Below, piece after piece: positions 1 through 8,644 of a stretch of 46,792 nt of DNA. Position 1 is the stretch's first letter. Each line of letters starts with the position of its first letter. The notes under the pieces were generated by a model. It was not told where the DNA came from, made no database searches, and was given only the letters and a program-made list of their open reading frames with translations. The DNA is from Azolla pinnata (taxonomy: Eukaryota > Streptophyta > Polypodiopsida > Salviniales > Salviniaceae), in assembly GCA_037176905.1 (NCBI GenBank), contig JBBBWG010030987.1, positions 1-46,792 of the forward strand, written 5' to 3'. The position numbers were made by a program, and so were the translations under genes.

Positions 1-338
1 ATCAAGAACTCTACGAATTATAATCGGATTATCGAGCATTCAAATCAATTAGTTTCCCTTACTTCTTCTTATTCTGAAATTTGAATATTCATTACAATTC
101 CGTTTCTCGCCACTTCATCACTCTGGTTTCCTCTGGTTCAAATCCCCAGTGGATCTGCCTCTGCTTTCACGCATCCTCGTCGATTATCCCTACACCGTCC
201 TCATGGATATATATACATATCCAAATTCTAGCATTGTATCTGATATTACATCTACTGTTAAATGTCTACGGTTCATTGCATCAAGAGTTGGAACAATTGA
301 AAAAGATGCATGCTCCAACCCCACCAATATTGCCTCTC
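1..338. other. Region downstream of the gag-like ORF, no gene assigned
   Basis: This is the minus-strand 3' flank of the zinc-knuckle ORF. A LINE would be expected to carry an endonuclease/reverse transcriptase ORF here, but no such motif is visible. One minus-strand frame stays open from about 360 to a stop at 190-192, in a different frame from the ORF above. It could be the displaced C-terminus of that protein or chance. The plus-strand short ORFs here look like shadows. Confidence 0.4.
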
Positions 339-1889
339 CTACTTGTGAACACTCGATGTATTTGGCAAGTGTAAAACTTGACCTCTAATTGCTAACATTA
401 CATCAGCATAAGCCCATACGCTATTTTCAGACCCACACAATGGAAATGAATAACCAACAATAGGACTTGTCGCCTCTCTCTGTCTTAATAAAACATGCAT
501 CCTTATTGGATTGGGTTCATGAACATTTTCAACTCCCAAGTGCTTGGTAAAATCATGACCGAAAGGGGCAGCATAATCTAATATCGAAAAACCATCGCTG
601 CCAACATCATGGTTTTCCATCACACAAGTTCGTATTGCGATCGCATTATCTGATTTCCGAGATCTTATTGTCCTTTTCGTTGATTTTAACATTCTACTCT
701 TTTCGAATGCTACCGCAACGCCTTCGTTATCCCCACTATTCTGCTCTACACTAGCCTTCAACTTACTTTGTTCCATAATACCATGATTATCTTGAGATGT
801 GTTAACACTCTTTAGTTGGCATAACTCAGTAACAAATGCATCCCCACCATCTTGTCTATCCATCTCGATATCTAATGTATCAAAAGAGTTAGGGATTTGA
901 TATGTCTCCTGCAGTATACCATGAGATGATTTAAAAGAACGTTTAGCATTAACTGGAATCCATTGTTGCTTCCCTAACTCTGAACCAGCTTGCCCTTCCA
1001 TACCTTCCGATGATACCTTCGCTTGACAGTTCTCAACCACATGCCCTTCCATTTTACAAAACCCACATTGCTGATGTTGGTCCTCTCCTTTATTCTTTTT
1101 TCGAGGGCAATCCTTAGCTAAGTGCCCCATGTTTTTACAATAAAAACATTGCCCAGGTAAACCAGAAAACTCAACCCTTTGTTCAATGGATTCACCCTCT
1201 CCATTTGGTAACAAAATCTTTGTTGGTAGTCTCTCAAGTGAGCCTACAACGATTCTGGCCGACGGAAAACCCGATGATTTAGCTATTGTAGCTGCCATGC
1301 TCTCTTGCACGTTCACCACAGATCCAATCCTTGCTGCTATGGCTGAAATCATGGGTAGATACTCTTTTCGTAGCCCAGGGAAAACAACGGTTATTGGGAA
1401 AATCCGTTCCCCTTTGTGAAGTACTTCAACCGGATTAAACCCTTGTTTCCATGGCATAACAAATGCCCTTGCACCTCTTATATCAATCGGGCTATGTTGT
1501 AATAAATTGTTCACTGCGTCTATTGTGTCTACTTCTACATGGTAGAATCCTTTTCCTAAAAACTGTACATCCTTGATTCCACCACTGAAATCTTGCAACG
1601 AACCTTGAATAAGATATTTTAACTCACCTCTATTTGGCGGGGCTCCGATCACTCTACAAATCATCGAAAATTGTGATAAGCGAAGAACCTTCGTTCGGAA
1701 CTCGGCCTCCTCCTCCAGCGTGAAAACTACAGGCAGCGAATGCGCTTTAGATGTTGTTGGTGGGGGTGCTTCTTTAGAGCCCCCCTGTTGTGTCGTTGAA
1801 GTGCATCCCTGAATGTATTCACCAACGGAGGTAGCGGCAACAACAGTGGACATATTGTGTATCCTCTTGTCTTCTGTTCCTGAAAGCAT
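339..1889 (-). CDS. Retrotransposon gag-like protein, DUF4283 plus two CCHC zinc knuckles (516 aa)
   Basis: A single uninterrupted ORF starts at an ATG at 1889; a second Met at residue 13 is an alternative start. Residues about 55-200 resemble the plant DUF4283 domain found in LINE ORF1 and gag-like proteins. Two CX2CX4HX4C zinc knuckles follow, at about residues 248-261 (CFYCKNMGHLAKDC) and 275-288 (CGFCKMEGHVVENC), separated by a basic linker. The C-terminal half is polar and not recognised. Proteins of this type bind element RNA or act as nucleic-acid chaperones. No reverse transcriptase follows within the window and an LTR-like block lies about 330 bp upstream in the same orientation. The frame is intact while neighbouring elements are broken, so it is either a young insertion or a retained gag-only gene. 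Confidence 0.72.
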   Translation of the reverse strand: MLSGTEDKRIHNMSTVVAATSVGEYIQGCTSTTQQGGSKEAPPPTTSKAHSLPVVFTLEEEAEFRTKVLRLSQFSMICRVIGAPPNRGELKYLIQGSLQDFSGGIKDVQFLGKGFYHVEVDTIDAVNNLLQHSPIDIRGARAFVMPWKQGFNPVEVLHKGERIFPITVVFPGLRKEYLPMISAIAARIGSVVNVQESMAATIAKSSGFPSARIVVGSLERLPTKILLPNGEGESIEQRVEFSGLPGQCFYCKNMGHLAKDCPRKKNKGEDQHQQCGFCKMEGHVVENCQAKVSSEGMEGQAGSELGKQQWIPVNAKRSFKSSHGILQETYQIPNSFDTLDIEMDRQDGGDAFVTELCQLKSVNTSQDNHGIMEQSKLKASVEQNSGDNEGVAVAFEKSRMLKSTKRTIRSRKSDNAIAIRTCVMENHDVGSDGFSILDYAAPFGHDFTKHLGVENVHEPNPIRMHVLLRQREATSPIVGYSFPLCGSENSVWAYADVMLAIRGQVLHLPNTSSVHK

Positions 1890-2224
1890 AAAGTTTGTTT
1901 TGAATCATTCATTTTAAAAAATATATATATTGCAATAATATTGTTTAATTACAAATAACAGGGGATAAAACTGCATGAAAGAAACCGAATTGGGTAGTTC
2001 TATCTTTAACAAAATAAATAAATTGAATTTTTTTTTTCGCTTTAAAATGAACTAATGCCCAAAGAATAAAGATTTTTATTTTATTTTTTATAATTAAAGA
2101 TATATTGGCATTGGTTATAAATAGACCATGCTTGCAATTAAACTTTTTTTTACCCCGATTGAGAATTTTCTTACATTGTCTCAAGTTTCACCATAATCGG
2201 AATTTTAAATTTCTTACCAACCAA
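1890..2224. other. AT-rich leader between the gag-like ORF and the LTR-like block
   Basis: An AT-rich stretch with homopolymer T and A runs and no coding potential. On the minus strand it would be the 5' untranslated leader of the 516-aa ORF. The bases next to the LTR end (minus strand, about 2211-2224) read TTGGTTGG, which partly resembles the TGGTATCAGAGC-type initiator-tRNA primer binding site of plant LTR elements. This is a weak match. Confidence 0.35.
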
Positions 2225-2568
2225 TGTCACAAATAGATACAGAAGAGCAGAACAAAACTAGGCAAGGGCAAAAAAGATAAGTGAGAAGTAGAAGATTGAT
2301 GAAGTTAAGTGTTGATTGCGTACCTGGCGTTATTCACCTTGTTTGGAATTAAGGTGAACCTTTGTATTTATACAATTCCAAAACTCTTGCATGTAAGAAG
2401 AGGGTCCGAAGAGGGAGATACATGCAAACACTTTTAGAAAGTTCCAAAACTTTCGAGAACATAAAAAAGGGATATTAATCTTTATGTATTAGTTTCGAGT
2501 GACAAACTCTAAAGTCTTGTGAATACCGAAATGTCAAGGCATTGGCATGTCATGACAATGTTATAACA
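2225..2568 (-). mobile_element. LTR-like block, minus strand (about 344 bp)
   Basis: Read on the minus strand the block begins TGTTATAACATTG at 2568 and ends TTTGTGACA at 2225, so it has TG...CA ends as LTRs do. It contains a TATA-like box (TATAAATA, plus-strand 2365-2372) followed by an 8-bp inverted repeat TTCACCTT/AAGGTGAA (2333-2340 and 2351-2358). That is the layout of a promoter and R region. It could be the 3' LTR of the gypsy pol remnant at 2850-4570, or the 5' LTR of an element containing the 516-aa ORF. No matching 5-bp target duplication is visible, so the boundaries are tentative. Confidence 0.45.
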
Positions 2569-2849
2569 CTTGAAGTCGAGCTAGAACGTCTTGGACATAT
2601 AAATGTTTGTTTCGGAAAAGCAAACCATCTCGCCAACTAAATTTTCTATAATATTTATGAGAAGTCTTGGACGTTGAAGAAGAAGCTCAATCGGGATCAA
2701 TATGATTTAATACATCTTGGGCAAAAGAGTTTAACCTGATATCCCTTCGAATAGAGTCTAAAAAAGTTGAATTACTTGGTACATCAATACTTTTGTTGTG
2801 CGTATTTGAAGGCGTTCAAGTCCCAAAACTACCTGGTTTTGGTGGTCAA

Positions 2850-4570
2850 AAGCAGCGTCACCGGGACGAGGTATCATATACGAACGTCATGATAGAGCAT
2901 CCGCTTTTCCTTGGAGTGTCCCTGGACGGTATACAATGACAAAGTCAAAACCTGTCAAAAATTGGGCCCAACGAGCTTGATGACGATTTAACACTCGAGC
3001 ATTCTGGAAATACATGAAATTCTTATGATCATTGTAAACTGTAATTTGATGAGAAGAATTTTCAAGGAGGTGACGTCATTGCTCAAAATATTCTACAATA
3101 GATAGAAGTTCTTTATCATGAACTTCATAGTTGATCTAAGCAGCTTTGAACTTTCGTGAATGAAATGCATTTGGATGTACACGTCCATCTTCTTTTACCT
3201 GCGATAATACACTCCCCAATGCAAAATCTGATGTATCAGCTTCTAGAATAAAAGGTTTTGAGAAGTTGGCATAAGCTAAAATTGGGGCTGATGTGAATGC
3301 TTGCTTCAAATGATCAAAAGCTTCAGTTGCACTAGTAATCCACATAAATTTCTTGTTCATTCGTGTAATTTCTGTGAGGCAAGATAATCTTCAAGTAGTT
3401 CTTGATAAATTTCCGATAGAAATTTGCAAATCCCACAAAACATTGTACATCTCTTATTGATGTAGATGTTTGTCAATCAAGAATTGTTTGAACCTTTGAT
3501 GGATCCATGGATATGCCTTGTTGTGAAATCACATAACCTAAGAACTCAACATGGCGTTGATCAAAGGTACATTTCTCTAGCTTTGCAAAGAGTCCATACA
3601 TCCGTAGCTGTTGTAGAACCTGATAAACATGCAGGTCATGCTCTTCTTATTTTGTTGAGTAGATCAAGATGTCATCTAGATACACTATGGTGAATACATC
3701 CAAGAAGTCATGAAAATATCATTCGCCATGTGTTGAAAAATGGCCGGTGCATTGGTGAGGCCAAAAGGCATAATAGTATACTCGAAATGTCCATATCGAG
3801 TGCAAAATGTCATCTTCCATTTATCTCCCGGGCGTATTCGAACAAGGTTATATGCACCCCACAAGTCTAATTTAGTGAAATACTTGGCTCCACTAAGGCG
3901 CTCCAACAAGTTTGAGATCAGGGGTAAAACATATCGGTTTCGAATCGTGACTTTGTTCAATCCTCTATAATCCATAACTAACAGTAAAGAGTCGTTTTTC
4001 TTCTTGACAAAAAATATAGGTACACCTGCAAGGCTTTTGGAATGTCGAATAAATCCATTCGCCAAGTGTTCTTCAATGTATTCTCAAAGAGTTTTGAGTT
4101 CTAAAGGTGACATATTATAAATTGGTCCCCATGGTGACTCTTTTCCTGGTTGTAGATCAGTAGTACAATCATACTAACGATGTTCTGGGAGGGTTCAAAT
4201 AGCTTTAACCTTGTCAAAAACATCATGGAATTCTTGATATTTGGATAGAAGCAATACATCTCGATTCTGTGGATCAGATGTTAGATTTGCCACCATTGCA
4301 AATACAAACATTTCTTTGTTTCTTCCAGCTTTGCATAATTGTTGTAAAGAAATAGTTGAAATTTGGTGATATTCAGTATTGGACAAACAGTTTTATGAGA
4401 GTTTCTTGATAACTCGCCTTCGCCAATCTATCTCAGGATTATGAAGCTCGAACCAAGGTAGACCAAGGATAATTGGATGTTCCGGGCTTCACACTCCAAG
4501 GTGTGAAATGTTGGATCGAAGACTCAGATGTTCTTCTACTTCACACTCTAATATTATCATGGATGGACTA
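2850..4570 (-). pseudogene. Decayed Ty3/gypsy pol remnant (protease end, RT, RNase H)
   Basis: Read on the minus strand from about 4570: the end of an aspartic protease region (ILGLPW block near 4440-4480), the linker before RT (4195-4386), RT (3685-4065, with [16 protein letters not shown] and [10 protein letters not shown]), then the YLDD active-site box at 3671-3682 in a shifted frame, and RNase H (3136-3360 and onward to about 2850, ending in a GKADALS-like motif). Known order for Ty3/gypsy is PR-RT-RH-INT; no integrase is visible before the LTR-like block at 2568. Breaks include an in-frame TGA at 4489-4491, a frameshift just before YLDD and a stop near the end of RNase H. It is non-functional. 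Confidence 0.85.
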
Positions 4571-5489
4571 TCTTCCTCAAGTATAGATGTTGCTTCATCT
4601 CCACCTACACAAGAGCGGCTAAAATGGGATGGAAAAGATGCAGAAGCTCGTGCATTGATTGCCCTTTCAGTTAAAATAGTGCCACATATTTGGTTATGTT
4701 TTACATCAAAACTAACATGGGACACTCTTGCTTCTTTGTATGTCGTGCGTTAAGGAAACACATATAACATACTTGAGGAAACAACTTAAGGATGGATGTA
4801 TGGCTAAAAATGAATTTGTGGACGTGTATGTGAAACGTATCAGGGATTGCAAAGAGCAATTGGCAAACATAGATGAGATTAGCTCAAATGTATAACTCGT
4901 ATCTACATTGTTGAAAGGATAACCAAAACCTTTTCAAAACTTTGCTACTACAATCTATGTGGTTGCAAAATGAAATCCCGATATATATGTATTTGATGAG
5001 GTAGTATCCTTTCTTTTGCAAGAAGAGCAATCTAGAGTGAATAGGAGTGGTTTGATTGAGGGAACACAAGCACTTGTAAATTCACAAAAAGGGAAAAACA
5101 AATATACTTCGAGTTTTAGTTCATCAAGGCCAAAGCCTCAACCATCATCTTCAACCTTCCATTTCTCTAATGATGGTGCTGATTTACTTAAGAAGAAGAG
5201 ATGCAAATATGGTCAGAAGGCTGGTCATACAATTGAAAAATGTACAGAGTTTGCTAAATACAATGAAAAGAAGGAACCAGACATGTCTATTATTGAAAAT
5301 TCAACAAATGTCTTGCTCACAATTCATCCTCTAATAAATTTGGAAAATGTTGTCACTTTGGTTCATACTTTCCAGGACTTGCCATTAACGACTCTTGTGT
5401 TGGTCTCTTATGAGCTCCTAAGATTTATCCTCCTAATGATCAATAGCTTTGGAGCATTGTTGAATGTCTACAATATCTTTATTAACTAA
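4559..5489 (+). pseudogene. Decayed Ty1/copia gag remnant (UBN2 type) with a damaged zinc knuckle
   Basis: The plus-strand frame 4508-4753 has the copia gag core (W-D...A...LI.LS...PHI...T.K..WD.LA.LY). After a stop at 4751-4753 the homology continues in another frame from about 4758 (YLRKQL...), is interrupted by TAA stops near 4890 and 4920, and resumes as the open frame 5016-5489. The zinc knuckle at 5202-5234 reads CKYGQKAGHTIEKC: the second Cys codon (5211-5213) is GGT where TGT is expected. Protease, integrase and RT are absent downstream. This is a broken, truncated element on the opposite strand to the adjoining gypsy pol remnant. Confidence 0.8.
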
Positions 5490-6149
5490 CGGTAGAAGAC
5501 TATTGGCGCACATCAAGTGATTTGATTTTGAAGTAACTTCTTTTATAATTCTCTTCCTACTTACAATTCATATACCACTAGTTTTGAACATGAGCACCTT
5601 GCTCTAATCTACCAAATCACAATCCCTAGCCTGCTATTCACTTTGGGCATCTACTTTCAAGTTAATTGATTTGTCATTAGTACCAAACCATAGAAATATT
5701 TACACCTGTCCTTGGATTTTGGTTGATATAATATTAAAAAATATCTAACAAGGTAAAATATGTCACATAACGATAAGTAACACTAATTCATGATGTCCAC
5801 TACTTTACTTATTAAAGCTCTATTAAAGAAGTTTTCATTGAACGGTCAACAAAAAAGGCCTTATTTATTCTAAGAAGAAGCTCAATTCTTTTCTTAGTTA
5901 GTATATTCACCTAAATCTTGAAGTGTTTTGCTTCAAAAGATTTCATTAAATATACATTGTTGTGTTTTAAAATTTTCACTAAGATGGGTCATGTAAAAGT
6001 TTTGAAATTATTCTTCTCTAAAAGAATGGGTCATCGATTAAGGAATCTAAATTTCATATATGTATCTATTTGAGACAATATCAAAACCCGAGAAGTGACA
6101 TTATCATTGTACCACAAGACAGTACTTGCTATATTGAATGGTTATATGT
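5490..6149. other. AT-rich spacer between copia gag remnant and LTR-like block
   Basis: No recognisable coding sequence. By position, a copia element would carry protease, integrase and RT here; these are missing, so the stretch is probably the scar of an internal deletion or later-inserted DNA. Confidence 0.4.
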
Positions 6150-6440
6150 ATAGACTTTATAAAAAATAAACTATTTTCTTGCATGCTCTAAAAGTTCCTA
6201 AGAACTTCCAAAAATATCGCAAGACTCTAAAAGCTTTTAAAAGTTATACATTGCAATTATATAAGATTCTCTATATAGATACAAAGATCCTAAGTTCACC
6301 TTAAAGTTTATCTCAATCAAGGTGAATACATCTAGCTATACAATTATAAGTTTAGTTCATGTTATTCTCCTCTTGATTCTATGTCTATCGGTATCTCTTT
6401 ATCTATCTAAGTATCTTGTCATTTCTCCTAGCTATACTCT
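6150..6440 (+). mobile_element. LTR-like block, plus strand
   Basis: It contains a TATA-like box (TATATAGA at 6273-6280) followed by the inverted repeat TTCACCTT (6296-6303) and AAGGTGAA (6320-6327). The same arrangement occurs in the minus-strand block at 2225-2568. Both are preceded by similar runs (cttgcatg, ctaaaag, gttcc..aactttc). By orientation and distance this could be the 3' LTR of the copia gag remnant at 4559-5489, or a solo LTR. The outer ends are not resolved. Confidence 0.4.
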
Positions 6441-7499
6441 ACTCTACCCCTCTATAACATGCTAATCACCTTGTTCCCTTTGTAAATGCAAAGGATAACT
6501 GGCGAATGATCCAAGGTAGTGGTAGAAAGAAGAATGTCCATTGCAACACTATTGTGACAAACAATGAGAATGCGTCAAAGTCGAGGCCGGATGACCACGA
6601 TTTCAAACCAAAAGGCATGAAGAGAATGGAAAATTTTGTGTACACAATAAAGATCACTACGTACATATATGGAATGCAATAGTGATTGAGAATCATACGA
6701 CTTCCTAATGGCAGAAAATTATTAAAATCATGTCCATGATTAGGAGAGTACCTGAGAATTCTAGAGAAATTCGAACAAAGGAACTTACACTAGTATGAGG
6801 GCATCAAAGCACAATGCTTGGGTATCTGAATATGAGGGTTACCGCAGACAGAAGAGTGAGGGTTCCTTCCTCCAACTTAGTCTTCATCTAGATCATTGAG
6901 AACCTTGAAATTGTAGGCCAAGGGGGGGACTTTCTTCTGCAAATTCTTTTGCATGGGTGATTGCTAACATCTACCAACTCGCCAATCTCGAACGTTGTTC
7001 AAAGCTCCTTGTTCCATGTTGGATGAGGTGGCACTCATATCTATCATGGCCAAATTCTATTAGAGATTCTTAGCTATATTAATGTGGCTATGACTCCTAG
7101 AACCCAACACTCTGTGATAGTGAGACATCAAAATCCATCTAACACAAATAGCCTCTGATAAATTCTTTTCCGATGTATGCAAGAATTTCTGACACTAATT
7201 ATCATCAGTTGTGATTGAAGCCTCTGATCTTCGTTTGTAATCAATCCAACACATGACTTATCCTTTCGTCAAATGCCGTTTAGTCCGTAGCAAAGTTGAA
7301 GTTTCGGGCCATTGTATGGCAACATCATCAACGAACATCTTTTATGAATCAACATCTTGGATGTAGCTCAACATGTGATCATGCACATAGGCTGTTAGGC
7401 ATTGTATTGAACGGTGTTTTGATACCGTGTGAATTATTCGAAGATTAATTATGATGTAATTAGTGCTAATTATGGTTGATCGTGTGTATGATTAAGTGG
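6441..7499. other. Unassigned degenerate stretch
   Basis: No intact ORF or RNA gene is recognised. Several short open stretches on the minus strand (for example 6466-6696) carry no family motif. The region lies between TE remnants and the CATGCATG array and is probably old transposon-derived DNA. Confidence 0.35.
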
Positions 7500-8370
7500 A
7501 GCGAGCAATATGTGGCATGCATATACTCTGCACATAGACATAAAATGCATGATGATACAGGCACATACGATTGCGTGCATGCATGCATACATACATACGT
7601 ATATACATACACACGCACGCCTCCATACATGCAAAACGTATATACACACACGCATACATGAATGCATGTATACGTGCGTGCATGCAAGCATACACACATG
7701 CATCCTTCGCATGCAACCACACCCACACCCATGCATGCATAATGCATTACATACATGCGCACGTGCATGAAAACACACCCACATGCATGCATACATGGTG
7801 CACGCGCATGCACATGCACATTATGCAGGCAGACATGCATGCATCCACATGCATGCATGCCAGCATACATAGACATGCACACATGGCATGGCATGCATGC
7901 ATGCATGCATGATGTACATGTGCATGTGCGTGCACTATGTATGCATGCCATGGCATGCATGCATGCATGCAAGCCAGCGCACATGCATGCAAGCATGCCC
8001 CACACCCATGCACACAGGCGCGCGGCACATGCATGCATGCATACACATGCATTTACACAGGCATGCATGCATAGATACACACGTGCGGGCACGCGCATGC
8101 ATACATTACGCAGGCACGCACGCATGCGTCCGCAGCCATGCTTGCCAGCATTAGCATGCGTGCATGGCATTGGAATGGCATGTGCGCATGCAGGCATGCA
8201 TCCATCCACATGCACGCACGCATGCATGGATGCATCCACATCCACGCACGCACGCATGCATGCATGCATGCATCCACATCCACGCATGCATGTGTATGCA
8301 TGCATCCACATCCATGCATGCATGTGCATGGCATGTGCATGGCATGTGCATGGCATGGCATGGCATGGCA
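7500..8370. repeat. CATGCATG / CACATGCA simple-repeat array (RY-motif rich)
   Basis: About 0.87 kb of alternating purine-pyrimidine sequence dominated by GCATGCATGC, CACACA, GCATCCACATCC and GGCATG runs. CATGCA(TG) is the core of the RY/Sph element bound by plant B3 factors (ABI3, FUS3, LEC2, VAL), so it occurs here dozens of times. Because ATGCATGC is its own reverse complement, both strands carry long spurious ORFs (up to 322 codons); these are not genes. The array ends 275 bp before the MBD start codon. Confidence 0.9.
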
Positions 8371-8551
8371 GAAGAAGCAATGGCTGATTGAATTGCTCCT
8401 CCTCCGTGTTACTGTGTCGACCTGCAGAAGCCATCGCTGGAGCTTTCCTCCCGCGTCTGCTTGCTGCTTCATCTGCTGCTTCAGCACACAGAAAGCTTCG
8501 CCTCCTCGCCTCTCTCCTTCACCGGAAGTCGCCGCCTTTCTCCCCCCATCG

Positions 8552-8552
8552 T

Positions 8553-8588
<36 letters not shown>

Positions 8589-8615
8589 GCTTTCTTGCTT
8601 GCTTTCTTCCCTCCT
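8552..8615 (+). repeat. (TTCT)n microsatellite
   Basis: A run of CTTT/TTCT units with terminal GCTT variants, about 30-90 bp before the MBD start codon, probably in the 5' UTR or core promoter as a pyrimidine-rich tract. Confidence 0.85.
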
Positions 8616-8644
8616 TTCGTTTGCTCCGCTGATTTTCGAAAGCT

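Noticed and set aside
130..150. GGTTCAAATCC resembling a tRNA T-loop
   Set aside because: No matching D-arm, anticodon arm or acceptor stem can be placed at the right distance.
7500..8370. CRISPR-like array
   Set aside because: No constant repeat with unique spacers; it is simple-sequence DNA in a plant nuclear context.
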